This document shows positions 1-13,257 of a stretch of 64,000 bases of DNA, piece after piece. Every line of letters starts with the position of its first letter. Position 1 is the stretch's first letter. Location: positions 4,803,501-4,867,500 of the forward strand of contig CM020507.1 in the NCBI GenBank assembly GCA_009823395.1, read 5' to 3'. The position numbers were made by a program, and so were the translations under genes. Below the pieces are notes generated by a model that was given only the letters and a program-made list of their open reading frames with translations, ran no database searches and was not told the DNA's origin. This stretch comes from Thamnaconus septentrionalis (lineage: Eukaryota > Chordata > Actinopteri > Tetraodontiformes > Monacanthidae).

Positions 1-44
<44 letters not shown>
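1..44. repeat. (GT)n microsatellite cut by the window edge
   Basis: A pure GT dinucleotide run begins at the first base and ends just before a short GA-rich stretch. Its true length is unknown because it runs off the left edge. Confidence 0.95.
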
Positions 45-2022
<1,978 letters not shown>

Positions 2023-2371
2023 CCAGGTCAACTGACCTACCACACTTTTGTTAGTTGGCTATCGTCTTAAAGATTGTTGCGTCAATAATTTGTGTTAATG
2101 AGCGCATCCTGGTGTGTGAGGCAGCAGACGGACTGGACGTTGCGTTTGATTGTGGATTTGGGGGGGGAAATCATAATTGGAAAACATTATTTATTTTATT
2201 AAATACTAATTATTAATTAATTAAATAATATTAAATATTCTGAGAACAATCATGACAACAAACTGCATGTGCACACTCTGAAAAAAAAATTGACCTGGCC
2301 TTCAGCTTGAAAGGCAACTTTGATGGCTGAAGGAATGACAGCAGCCTCTCCGACCCTCTGCTTGCTTCCAG

Positions 2372-2464
2372 ACGGCTCCCGGCGACGGCTCCAGACGGAC
2401 GTTCCTGCAGTCGGACCTCTACGTCCATGTCGTCATCTACGACCACAGCGTCAGGACGGCGTGA
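2372..2464 (+). CDS. cfap299: Probable last coding exon of cfap299 (C-terminal 30 residues)
   Basis: A pyrimidine-rich acceptor ending in cttccag at 2371 is followed by 30 codons and a TGA at 2462-2464. The peptide runs from TAPGDGSRR through [13 protein letters not shown] to RTA. The PGD-S-R and LYVxVVIxDH pattern resembles what I remember of the C-terminus of CFAP299 (C4orf22), a cilia- and flagella-associated protein. Position and strand agree: human CFAP299 is the + strand gene immediately before BMP3. The earlier exons must lie left of the window; none was found in 1-2371. The assignment rests on a short peptide plus synteny. No AATAAA lies close to the stop; one occurs at 3480-3485. Confidence 0.58.
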   Translation, partial: TAPGDGSRRTFLQSDLYVHVVIYDHSVRTA

Positions 2465-2617
2465 GCGCCGCAGGCCGCTGCCGACACATTCACACATGTG
2501 GCGCGTATTTGCAGCGCGCTGGAAGCCTCTAATTTGACCGGCTGCGTTTGTGGCACCGTCATTTACAAACTGTTCCCCTCATATCATGCGTCCCATCTGG
2601 GTGGAGGTGCCGAACCG

Positions 2618-2663
2618 GAGAAGAAGAAGAAGAAGAAGAAGAAGAAAAAGAAGAAGAAAAAAA
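2618..2663 (+). repeat. GAA/AAG purine microsatellite
   Basis: Mostly perfect AAG triplets followed by an A-rich degenerate end. Confidence 0.9.
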
Positions 2664-4599
2664 GCCTTTTAAATTGAGGCGCCCCCTGAGGGAGAACTGG
2701 ATGGACGAGTGTGACGACTTCAAAACCTTTTTCCTAACAAGCAACTTGCGATGTTTGTCCGTGTGTCTCCGAGACTTCTGCATGTTTTATCTCTGACCCA
2801 TCAGACTTTTGGCCCCAGACTGATTTTAAATTGTGTCACCGAGCCAGAACTGAGCTCAGCCAAACTGTCCCCTGTGATCAGGCCCGGCTGCGGGGCAGGA
2901 ACCTGCTCGGGGACCCCGGGCCGGCTCGTCCCCTCGCTGGGCCTGCCGTGTTTTTCGGGACCGTTTGTCTAAACAAATTAAAGGCGTAAGAGCTTTGAAA
3001 GATGGCGGGGGTTGCTTTTATGTCCTCCCCCAGGCTGCGGTAGCTCCAATTGGACTGGGAGAACGGCTAATGGGCTTAAAGCATTCCGCATGTTCCCAGA
3101 TGGAAGGCACACGTTACAGGACATCAAAGTGCTCTGTCATTTACATATTTAGTCAGTCAAACCGGCATTTTTCTTTTTTTGCTCCTATCAGGGAGGAATC
3201 CGACCTGCTGCACGACTTATTTGACCAGTCCAGTGGAGTCGAAGAAGATCTAAACACTTGTCCTGTTTCTGCACCTACACTAAAGTCCCAGAACATTTGG
3301 CATATTCAGCTTTGGAGATGAAATTTCAGTGTACAGCTGAAATTACGGATTATTCTTTTGTCAGGTGAACCTAATTTGTCCTTTTTGAACATTCCTCTTC
3401 CAAACTTGTTGCAAAATATGCAGACAGTTTTTGTTTTAAACAGTCTTCTTCGTCATTCGTCATTTACGCTTAATTCTATAATAAAGTTGTATGCCCAAAG
3501 TTAATACCCAGACCAGCTCACAGAGAGAAAGCCCCGTCATCTCTCACCAGATGAAAGTTGTTCTGGTGGTGGCAGCCGGGCCTATCGTGCGCTCTGGCTG
3601 CTTCCCCCTCTCCGCGATGGTTCAGCTGAGGTTAATTTGTGAAAGTTATGAGGTTTTAACAAATTAGTTCCTTCTAACGCAAACCTCCGAGGGCGCCGAG
3701 CCTCTCTGGTACCAGAGCAGCCTTCCACCTTCTGCATGTGTTTTGGACCTCCTGGCCTGGTTGCAGTGTTTGCAGCGACCCAGGAATTCAGGTTCTGGTT
3801 CTGTGGAAGCAGGAATCTGGATTTGGTTTTAGGTTTTGCTTCATTACCCAGTTGCAGGTTGTTGTTATTAAGATACGAGCGCCGAAGCTGTTTTTAGTTG
3901 ATGATAAAAGCTTGACTTGAGGGGTCTCTTTTTTTTTTCAAAGTGAATGTTTAAAGTGTGATGGATTTTTCCTGTCGCTGTTTTACTGGTTTCGTCTTGA
4001 AAAAAATAAAAAATGTCAGATGTCTTTTATGACCTGTGAGGGGGTAAAACATCTGTTCCGTTCACCCAATCAGTCTCCAGATTAAAAGCCATTAAAGTTG
4101 AGGCGATGACACTGTACATGGCTGCAGTACGATGTCTGAATTTCAAAGAAAAAAAAAAAAAAGGCCAGCCGGTCCTGGACTTCATCTGGATCATCACAGC
4201 AGCAGCACAGCACTTCTGTGCTTTGTTACTTTCTGTTTTCCTGCCAAGTTCCAGCCAAATCACCTGGACGAGCTGCCATCAGGTGGTGCACTGCATCAGC
4301 AAGGAGGCCTTTTTGTCTGACCTTTACCTGCTCATCCACTCCTGTTCCGCTTCTCTAGCACACACTCACGCCCCTTGTGATGTCACAAACAGGATTGACC
4401 TATCTGTGTTTTGTTTTTTTTGTTGTTTCATTCGCTCGCTGTCACAGAGTTTGGAGCTCTCACTGAACAAACTAAACAAACATTTCACCCCTGTGTGCAG
4501 CTGTTTATTTTACAGACCGCGGTTCATTCAGTGGGACACAGTAAAGGTGATGTAACTGCGCCGCAGCGATCTTTGTCTCCTCATTCCTGAAAGTGACAT

Positions 4600-4605
4600 C
4601 AGTCA

Positions 4606-4636
<31 letters not shown>
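4600..4636 (+). repeat. (CAGT)n tetranucleotide microsatellite
   Basis: About nine CAGT units with one T substitution near 4624. Confidence 0.92.
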
Positions 4637-4637
<1 letters not shown>

Positions 4638-5728
4638 ACCAGTTGCTCCAAATCACTGGCAGTCCCAACAATCCAAGAGTCTGTGGAAAAGCATGCAAAA
4701 TTTAAATGCCTGTGGACAAACGTGCAAGGCATCGCTCATGGAATGGAGTTTTTTTTAATATGGCATTTTTCCATGAGAGACCCCTCCCAAAAAAAAAAAA
4801 AACAGAAGAGGCCAGTTTATAGATGCCACCCAAAACGAATCTTGTGTCTGTAAATAGTGATGATTTTTACAGTTGTGACTAATTTAAACGCTTGTGAGCC
4901 ACTTCATTTGTTTTATTGGCCTTTTAAGCTGTTGGGGCTTCAGCTAAAGCAGAGTTTTATTAGTGTGAAGCCTGGCTTGGCCCTCATATACACAACATGA
5001 GCTATTTCGACTAAACTGGGGTTTACAGTCCCGGGTAAATTTAGATTTATTAGCCCAACGAGCTAAGTTTCACCTAAGTCAAGTATGATTTCCTCAGCCT
5101 CGTCTTGGGTGTCGCCGAGTCTTTTACTGTTTTATGAACCTGCGGCACTACATCTGAATAGCGCTCCTTTAATTTCGACGCTGAAATGTGTTCCACGCCG
5201 TGGCCTCAGGGCCCGACCCAAACAATCTCAGATGTGAAACGGTCAGTATTGTGTCAGTGACAGTGTGGGTTGTGAGATTTGAATGTTTGGCTGATGCAAC
5301 AATAACCAACTGGTTAAAATAAAAACCTAAAACCTGTGCACTTGCGTGCAAAAGATTTTTATTTTTTTTTAAGTGGAAGCAGCATCACAGCAGAGACACG
5401 ATAAAAGATAAACAGGCCTAATTTTATGACAATACTTAGTGCAGGCATGTTAAATAAATGATGCAATTACTGGGCTCGTAAAAGCTGTGAAAGCCACTGA
5501 GAGGGTTTTATGTAGAATTCCACACATTTCCCATCAGGTAGGGAGGAACTACATGATGAGTACTTGTTAGCTGTCCTACAGGGGGCGCTAGTGGCCGCAA
5601 TTTCACTTGCATCCTGACTCAAGTGTTCCATATCAAATCCATTTTCAGATTGTTTTTATTTTATTGAACACTTCCAGTGGAAGCTTATCCAGAAAACTTG
5701 ATATGTCGCCAAGATGCAGCTAAATTTG

Positions 5729-5822
5729 CCCTCTGTTTACAGCCTCCTGCTGGGTTTTTACTTTGGACCTTTGGCTCGTCAGTGAGTAGATGTGCCTTTT
5801 GTGACATCACAAAGGGCTGGTT
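5729..5822. repeat. Dispersed repeat family, copy 1
   Basis: Contains the block ctctgtttacagcctcctgc and, about 60 bp on, the core TTTGTGACATCACAAA followed by ggg. Both blocks recur elsewhere in the window (near 42.9, 50.9, 51.7, 53.0, 59.7 and 61.9 kb), which marks an interspersed element. The class is not known to me. Confidence 0.65.
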
Positions 5823-6018
5823 TCCAGCTTATTCCTGCTGTATTGTATGTATTTCCAGGAACTGCATCAACAGCCAAATCAAACAAACTCTTGATAACAA
5901 ACACTGGCAGATTTCAAGCTGCGACACGACAACTTTGGAAAGTCACTTCTGATCTGTTGCATCTTCAGAATGTTTAGAAGGAGTCTTGAAGAAGGAGGTT
6001 GGGAAATGGCCAACACCC

Positions 6019-6060
6019 GCCTGGGGGAGGTATCACCATGCCCTTTGTGACATCACAGAG
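6019..6060. repeat. Dispersed repeat family, copy 2
   Basis: The block cgcctgggggaggtatca is followed by tgccctttgtgacatcac. The same succession is seen near 59.64 kb, and part of it near 51.68 kb and, inverted, near 61.88 kb. Confidence 0.65.
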
Positions 6061-7347
6061 CCCGTGTGCCCAGAGGTATGTATGAAGTAAGCATGTTGTT
6101 GTTGTTTGTTTCCATTTCTGAGCACTTCACTGATGTTACACTGAGGAAGTGACCTTTCAACAATAGGTCACTTTCATGTAGAATTGCGAATCCCATCACA
6201 GAATCACGACCACCTTCTCACCCGTCATTATTTACCCCCCACCCCTCCCCTCACCATGACAGCAGCATTCTCTGCTCTTTGCCGCCACGTGATGCGCACG
6301 TCCTTCCTGCGCGTCCTCCTGCCTCGCAGCTGGAATCAGGGCTAAAGCCGCTCCGTGTGTTGACTGACTCCTGCGGACATGGCACGCTCATATTATTGCC
6401 ATCAGATGTCCAAGGGCGGGGAAATGCCCTAATCATTTCCTCCCCAGTGCCCCTGAAAGAGAAGCCCAGTGGCGGTGGTGGTGGTGGTGGTTGGGGGGAG
6501 GGTGGGAGGGTGGGAGGGGGGCTTGGATGTGCTGCTCAAACCCCGCCCAGATGGCCTGTTTGGGGTGGGGTGGGGGGGGTGTTGCAGGGGGGTAGGGGAG
6601 GACTGCACACGGGGAAGCATCCGGATCGGCCCGTGATGGCACAGGATGCGTGTGCTTAACGCCATTGAACTGGACTAAATAGCGGTGGGAGCCCTTAATG
6701 CCGCCAATAAGCCGCTCCATTCAGCGCCGCGCCGCGCGGCGGCGGAGAAATTACGCACGGCCACGGCCGGAGAGGGCCTGGCAGGAGGGCAGCGGCGGCA
6801 TTAAACGTTCGCACGTTCCAAATCACACTTTCCAAAACTTCACCCGAAGCGCGGCGGTGCTGTTTTAATAAAGAGAAGAGACACGAAGAGCGCGGGACGA
6901 TTTGGCTGAATGCGCGTTTAACTCGAACAGGAAGCGCGCTCCCTCTCTTCCCTCCCTCTCCCTCTCCCTCTCCGCGTGCGTGCATGTGTGTGCGCGCGCG
7001 CGCGAGGAGGAATACCCAGCTGGTCCCACAAGCCCTATAATACCAAGCACAACATGCTTTACCTTCAATGAAAGCTGAGACGAGGGGGGGACGGGGGCAC
7101 GAACGGCTGCGCGGCGCAGAACCTGCTTGAAAATCAGCTCCGGGGCTCGGATACAAAACCCAGAGGCGTCTCTCTCCAGCTTTATCAGCTCCACTCCTCC
7201 ACAACATCTGCTCCGCTGCACCTTGTGCTGTGCGCCGACACTTTTTCCTTCCCCACACACACACACACACACACAGTTTTTTGGTGTTGAACCCACTCAG
7301 AGCTGCAGCTCAGACAAATTGGATACTTTTACCCCACACACACCTTC

Positions 7348-7353
<6 letters not shown>

Positions 7354-7392
<39 letters not shown>
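7354..7392 (+). repeat. CTG repeat in the bmp3 5' leader (13 units)
   Basis: Thirteen uninterrupted CTG units upstream of the bmp3 start codon. Confidence 0.95.
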
Positions 7393-7394
<2 letters not shown>

Positions 7395-7458
7395 CACCTT
7401 CCTCTGTTTTCAGAGGTGATGGTGTCACTCTCTAGCCGAGGACTCCTCAGGTGATAGT

Positions 7459-7476
7459 ATGTGGTTTTGGAGATAG
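7459..7476 (+). promoter_or_regulatory. Short uORF upstream of bmp3
   Basis: ATG at 7459 encodes MWFWR followed by TAG, in a different frame from bmp3. If the leader starts upstream, ribosomes meet this ATG about 130 nt before the main start. Its effect is unknown. Confidence 0.4.
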
Positions 7477-7538
7477 GAGCCACTTTTTGGAAGCGTCTCC
7501 CCGGGTTTTACCCTCGACACCTTACAAGCGCCGTTTCC

Positions 7539-7539
<1 letters not shown>

Positions 7540-7569
<30 letters not shown>
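7540..7569 (+). repeat. CTG repeat just before the bmp3 start (10 units)
   Basis: Ten pure CTG units. In the bmp3 reading frame this reads as GCT, that is poly-alanine, and the frame is open from a GTG at 7461 into the CDS, but there is no in-frame upstream ATG. Confidence 0.95.
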
Positions 7570-7572
<3 letters not shown>

Positions 7573-7592
7573 CCGTCGCCTCGGCTCCCAGC

Positions 7593-7872
7593 ATGGCTCT
7601 CCGCTCTCGGCTTGCGGTGGCGCTGCTCTGCGGATGGAGTTATCTGTGCGTCGGATACTGCGCCATGCTCAAGACGACGGACGCGCTGGGCGAGAGGCGA
7701 AGGCTGGATTTTACGCACGCGGCGGATAAGAGTCAGCCGGCGAAGGACGAGCGGGAGCTGCTGTCACAGGATACGATGACGGAGCACATGCAGATGCTTT
7801 ACGCCAAGTACAACCAGGATGGATTTCCCTTCAAGGACGGCAACACCGTCCGCAGTTTCAAAGCGCACTGGG
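7593..7872 (+). CDS. bmp3: bmp3 coding exon 1 (residues 1-94)
   Basis: The start [15 protein letters not shown] has a signal-peptide profile and is the first in-frame ATG. The donor is g|gtaggt after 7872, leaving one base of a glycine codon. Confidence 0.93.
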
Positions 7873-10800
7873 GTAGGTGGGCGCGAGCTTTTTGCGCATC
7901 TTTAACTGTGAAGTTTCGCGAGTCTGCTTTTTAAATTCACGCAATCCACGAATGCTACAGGACAACATGCACTTTCTCATTTGATGATTGAGCGCTCACG
8001 CCACGTCTCGTGTAGCAAGAATATGTGCGTAATTGAGACAATGTGTGTTTAACGCTTGTGCACCGCGTGATTCTATCTATATTATTGTTTTTGTTTTGTT
8101 TTTTTTTAAATAGATTTTGGGGTTCTTAAAAGTGCAAAATAGGGGCAATTAGCAGCCGGTGCGACGAGGTGAGACCGGAATACACCTGTTGGTCCAGTCG
8201 GGCCGAATGCGATCAACCTGTTACTCTTCCTTCCCCTCGACAAATGAACGCAGATTCCAGCCCGCTGGTCTTCATTTTCTCGCAAACTTTGGTTTAGGAT
8301 TTTATTCGAATGCGTCAGATGATCGAGATCAGCAGCTGCCAGGGTCGGTGGCAGGAGTTTCACTGTTGGCGCTGCACCTTTTGTTTCACTTCAAGAAGCT
8401 GAAGGAGTAAAAGTTGAACCAATAAATAGATAAATAGACAAATAAATAAACACACCAGCGGAATGATTTTGTTTGTTTGTTTTTGTTAAGTCGCCATGAA
8501 TTGCACCATCGCTTCTAGGCGGTTTGGTTGCTGTCACCTCGCCGCGGGGAGCTGTGACAGAGCAGGTTCCACCCCGGAATTAGTGAGATTACACTGCCCC
8601 CTGTTGGCTCGTGTCTGTCACTCGGCGCCGTTAAAGGGTGACTTCACCAAAATCACTGACACCATTGTTTTCATGGGGACTTATCACGCGTATCGTTTTG
8701 GGTTCATCTCGAGCCCGGGTGGGAAGCCCATGTGTTGACCATTTTAACGAATCTGGCTGATGAGAACCTCGCTGGGTTTGTGTGTCTGCTGTAACTCTGA
8801 CTTGTTCGTTTTTGTTTTTTGTTTTTTGTTTTTTGGGGGGGGGGGGATATAAATTACTTTAAAAAAAAAAAAAAATGTATTTATTTTTTGAGTATTGTAT
8901 TCTCCAGTGTCCAGCTTCACCTGTGGGTTTCTTGCCTCACACCAGACTTATAATGTTAAATCATATGATTACAGTCTAAGTAGGAAAGCCTGCAATAACA
9001 CATTGCTCTCTGCAACCTTGGAATTCAGACTGTTTTTTCTTCTAAAAAGATTTTTTTCCATTTCACTGCAAATAAGACTTTCGCTCCTCTTACTATCAAC
9101 TTTGTTCCTTTGCCGCTGTCTTATGTGTACAAGTGCTTAAGACGTTAGCTGGCTGGAGTCAAATCATAATTACATCATCTTCCTGCAAGCGCAGGCAGCC
9201 GAGGACTGAACACCGGCCATTGAGGCCTTAAAACCAGACCTGATTGGCCAACCTTGGGCCATTTTTACATTGCATTGCAGTAGATTTATATAATCAAGGT
9301 TCAGAGGGGAACGGCTCTCGTGTGTAAAAGTACATGCGATCATCTTGAGATCAACACGTCTGCCTGCCAAATTGCACGAATGACCTTTTTCGTTGTGCGT
9401 CCCAGGTACGATCAACAGCAAGCGGCTCCAGATTTTCAACCTCACCTCCCTCACCAAGTCGGAGGACGTGCTGTCAGCCACCCTTCACTACTACATCGGA
9501 GACCTTCAGAACGGCACCCAGGGCTGCTCGCGGACCAAGAGCTGCAGGCGCCACGGCCCCCGCAGGCACAGCCACATCCACATGATCATCTGGAGCTTCG
9601 CCTCGGTGGACAACCAGACGAGGACGCTGGGACACTTCCGGATCAACGTGTCCACCCTCTACAGGGACTTCATCTCTTGGCAGTGGAAGGACATCACCCG
9701 TGTGGTCAGTCAGACCAGGAACCATGACCAGCTGCTCATCGGGATCCAGGTGACCTCCCTGGGGCCCCACCCGTGGAAGACGCTGCTCTCGGACCGCTCG
9801 CCGTACATCCTGGTTTACGCCAACGACTCGGCTATCTCCGAGCCGGAGAGCGTGGTGGCCACCCTCCAGAGACACCAGTTGGTAGGAGGCGAAGGCGCCG
9901 CCTCGCACGGCTTCCACAGGGCGCTGCTGAGCGAGCGGAACGACACTGAGCAGGAGCGGCCGCAGCCCAGGCACAAGCGCTCGGTCAACGTCCTGCTCCC
10001 GCTGCAAAACAATGAGCTTCCCGGACCCGAGTATCCCTACGAGACGACCGGCTGGGATGAAGCGAGTCCGTACGAACCCTTTGAGAACAAACAGGCCCGT
10101 CGGCCGCGCAAAAAGACACGCAAGAACCAGCGGCACAAGATGCCTCTGCTGCAGTTTGACGAGCAGACGATTAAAAAGGCACGCAAGAAGCAGTGGAACG
10201 AGCCCAGGAACTGCGCTCGGAGGTACCTGAAAGTGGATTTTGCTGACATTGGATGGAGCGAATGGATTATATCACCCAAGTCGTTTGACGCTTACTACTG
10301 CTCAGGGTCCTGCCAATTCCCCATGCCAAAGGTAAGCCCTGCGCGGCCTGTGGCTCTCGCCCTGGTTCCCAAAACCGGAGACATGTGCAGGAGTGCTGAG
10401 CAGAATGATTTGGGATCCTTTGCACAGCCACCTGCTTTTCGTTTAGCCAGATTGTTTTGTTTCCCCCCTCCTCCTCTACCGTCAGGAAACACATTTCAGT
10501 CAGGAGATGGTGTTGCGCAAATTCCTGTGACCCATTAAATGCTGGGTCAAATACTTTTTCTTCTGCTAACCTTAACCCAAATTCCACAAACACCAGCGAG
10601 GTTGCCTGGATGTTTTGTTCATTTTTTTTTTTTTCAATTTTTCTTTACAACTTGCAACCCGACTTCATCTGTTGCATCAGCATCACAGTTCTTGGATTCA
10701 CAAAGCACGTGTTTATTACCATGTGACCTTTAGTGCCCCTCAGATACACAGCAGCAGCTGCGGTACAGAGGCCACGTCAGTGTGCGACACGCAAACCCAA

Positions 10801-12230
10801 CAAACAAGCTCTGTCTATATCCTGACCACTCTTGTTCTTTACACTATCTCGTACATTCAGTCCCTTAAAGTGAGATCACTTTGAGCTCGCTTACAGCGGC
10901 TGTTGCTTCTCTGCGCTCTGTTCATTTGGGTACCATTAACATCAGAGGTCCCTGGGGCCACTCTGTCTTACATTATGGATGATAATGCGGCGGCAACTTG
11001 ACGTGCAGCGATCCCATCTGCTTTCATCTTCGGCTGCCACGATAAGCGAGGTCCGGTGCCGGTAGCGCTGCCGGGCGTTCTCCCCGAGGCTCTCACGTCT
11101 CCTACTCTATCTTGGGAATCCGGGTCTTCAAAGAAGTGCATGCCTGCACTCAAATATTTGTACAAATCTTACGTGCGTGTGTGTATACATGCGTATAACA
11201 GAAAAAGCCCTTTGAACCTGCAGCCAGTCCGGCCATGCAATGATCAGCATGATAGTTGTGGCAACAATGTAAAGAATTCGATGAGTAGACATGAAGTTTA
11301 ATAAACTAAGAAATCAAAAAAAAGTGGGAGTGACACAGGTCTGTGGTTGGCTAAACCCTGATGTTTCACGTCGCCCTCTTCTCTCCTCCCGACTCGCAGC
11401 CGCAGTGACAAGATAACATCGCAGGCATTTTAAACATGGACGGAATGCACGGGTTCCATCCACTTAATTCATTACCTCTGAGTGGTCGGCCTTTGTAGTC
11501 GCATGTAATTAGTCCCAGAAGTAGGAGCCTGGGGCCTTAGGCAAGCTCCTCCCCCTCCTCCAGCTGCAGGTTCTGCTGCTCAGCCGGAGTCAGACAGGCC
11601 TGTGACGCTGCCTCAACTTTTGTCATTCCAAAGCTTCAGAAGCTGCTAAATGGCCTCTATTAGCCGCTGCTCTGCCTGCTTGATTACGAAGGGCGGGAGT
11701 GGAGCGGCTAAGTGGTGTGGGAACAGCCAGTCAGGGTTCGAAGGACATGCGGCTACTCGTTGGGTGATTGCTCAGGATCCTTGAGTTACAAAAAAAATAG
11801 TAAGATATTCTGACGCTCATAGTTTGACCCTTGAAGTGCAAGTAAAGTCATTTTAAGTGATCCAGCCGGGGCTTTTGCAGATTAATTGTGTAGAAAACAA
11901 AATAGCAGGATTCCAAGTCGAGGGAGACGTTCCCGACAATGACCAAAATACTGTTTCATTTCAAAAAGTTGTCGGTGGCAATCTACCAAGCAATCATCCA
12001 TTCACCCGTCCCTTTTTTTTACTCCCTCTCTGCTGCAGGCCTTGAAGCCCTCCAACCACGCCACCATCCAGAGCATAGTGCGCGCAGTGGGCGTGGTCCC
12101 AGGCATTCCGGAGCCGTGCTGCGTCCCGGAGAAGATGTCCTCGCTCAGCATCCTCTTCTTCGACGAGGACAAAAACGTGGTGCTCAAAGTCTACCCCAAT
12201 ATGACAGTAGACTCCTGCGCCTGTAGATAG
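7593..12230 (+). CDS. bmp3: bmp3, bone morphogenetic protein 3 (complete, 3 coding exons, 465 aa)
   Basis: CDS joins 7593-7872, 9406-10331 and 12039-12230 (1398 nt). BMP3 is a secreted TGF-beta family ligand that in vertebrates antagonises osteogenic BMP signalling by occupying activin type II receptors. Residues 1-22 form a signal peptide. The prodomain follows, with the conserved NLTSLTKSE segment at the start of exon 2. A basic site RHKR ends at residue 285. The C-terminal knot (363-465) has seven cysteines in the family pattern: NCARR, YYCSGSC, EPCCVPE and SCACR. The [23 protein letters not shown] and VYPNMTV blocks separate it from most other BMPs; length is near the human 472. GDF10 is the closest alternative, but [10 protein letters not shown] before the knot and the genomic neighbours favour BMP3. 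The gene is convergent with prkg2. Confidence 0.97.
7873..9405 (+). other. bmp3 intron 1
   Basis: Runs from gtaggt to cgtcccag. It holds poly-T/G and poly-A runs (8812-8875) and no other recognisable feature. Confidence 0.9.
9406..10331 (+). CDS. bmp3: bmp3 coding exon 2 (residues 94-402)
   Basis: Encodes most of the prodomain, the RHKR site (codons 9969-9980) and the first half of the cystine knot through CQFPMPK. The donor is aag|gtaagc, phase 0. The exon is GC-rich, so long open frames appear on the opposite strand (9474-10136); these are shadows. Confidence 0.97.
10332..12038 (+). other. bmp3 intron 2
   Basis: No gene seen. The block around 11540-11720 is GC-balanced and free of simple repeats, so it could be a conserved regulatory element, but that needs alignment to decide. 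Confidence 0.9.
12039..12230 (+). CDS. bmp3: bmp3 coding exon 3 (residues 403-465 and stop)
   Basis: Acceptor ctgctgcag ends at 12038. The exon encodes [12 protein letters not shown] through DSCACR and ends with TAG at 12228-12230. It carries the last four knot cysteines. Confidence 0.97.
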   Translation, partial: ALKPSNHATIQSIVRAVGVVPGIPEPCCVPEKMSSLSILFFDEDKNVVLKVYPNMTVDSCACR

Positions 12231-13171
12231 TTGCCTTCTCTCCTTCGTCGCCGCCCGATCACCTGAACCTCACCCCTCCTCGAGCCCTCTCCAAAAAATC
12301 CTCAAGAACAGGAATTGAAAGAAGTCAACTTTTGCAGCCAAAATGTCATTCTCTTCTCCCGTCATTTAAACGCCCATTGGACTCATCTTGGCGTACCCGT
12401 CGCACTGGAGGAGAGCACCTCCTCCTGTTACCCCCTGGCCAGAGGAGGACCGTTCTTTAGCGTTCCTGTGTTGGAAAGGCTGGTGTGACACATCCTGGTC
12501 CCAGGTAGCCGGAATGGAAGACACAGATTGCCAAGTTCCAGCTCAGCTCCCGGCGCCAGCGTTCACCTTCTTGTCCACAGCTTAATTATCCCATTGGTGA
12601 AGACACGGTGACTAGAATCTAAATCCGCTGTTTCGAGTTTATTAACGATACCAATGAGAAGAGGAGAAACCAAACTAACAAAAAAAAACTGAAAGACAAC
12701 CTATTTTCACGAAAGTAAATGACCTCAGTCGGACTCAGTGCCTTCGGAGAGACTTCAGGTCCAAACTGCTTGAAGTCGTCACGGTCGTCACCACAAAGCC
12801 AAACTCGCACTTGCATGGTTTATGTTACTATGTGTATGTATTTATGTTCTGTACTATCACTGTGTTATTCACTATAAGGAACATAAAAAGTTATTGTATA
12901 GTTATTGGCTTGGCTGCTATAGAGAAGTAGAGTAGGTAGACATATGTATTTGTGTTAGTGATGCTCCCGTCATTGTACAGTTCTCACAGGCGAAGAGTTT
13001 ATTATATTTGGAGAGTATAAGCTACGTCTCATTTGTGGTTCCGTGAACATCCTTAAGAGCTGTATAGGGAAACCGCCCATACAATGGCTTTCCTATTGAC
13101 ATGTTTCATTTTTAAAGACTCAATATTTAGGTTTGCGACACTCATGAAAAGGTGGTCTGGAATCAGTTTTA

Positions 13172-13173
<2 letters not shown>

Positions 13174-13251
<78 letters not shown>

Positions 13252-13257
13252 TATATA
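13174..13257. repeat. (AT)n microsatellite in the bmp3 3' UTR
   Basis: About 41 AT units with one break (aa) at 13244-13245. It is self-complementary, so it could fold or extrude a cruciform. Confidence 0.95.

Larger units (their letters stand above)
2465..6640. other. Intergenic region between cfap299 and bmp3
   Basis: No recognisable gene on either strand. Contents include a GAA/AAG tract (2618-2663), a CAGT tetranucleotide repeat (4600-4636), two fragments of a dispersed repeat (about 5729-5822 and 6019-6060), a near-perfect inverted repeat (6147-6173) and a GGT/G-rich stretch (6471-6600). An AATAAA at 3480-3485 could end the cfap299 transcript. Regulatory elements for bmp3 are likely here but cannot be picked out without alignment. 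Confidence 0.6.
6641..7592 (+). promoter_or_regulatory. bmp3: bmp3 promoter and 5' leader (CpG-rich)
   Basis: CpG-rich DNA begins near 6.7 kb and continues into exon 1. A TATA-like TATAATA lies at 7036-7042; if used, transcription would start near 7065-7070 and give a leader of about 525 nt. The leader carries a CA run (about 7253-7276), CTG13 (7354-7392), a five-codon uORF (7459-7476) and CTG10 (7540-7569), which ends 23 nt before the start codon. The start site is inferred. Confidence 0.45.

Noticed and set aside
9474..10136. 220-codon open frame antisense to bmp3 exon 2
   Set aside because: A shadow of the GC-rich coding exon; bmp3 on the plus strand explains the sequence.
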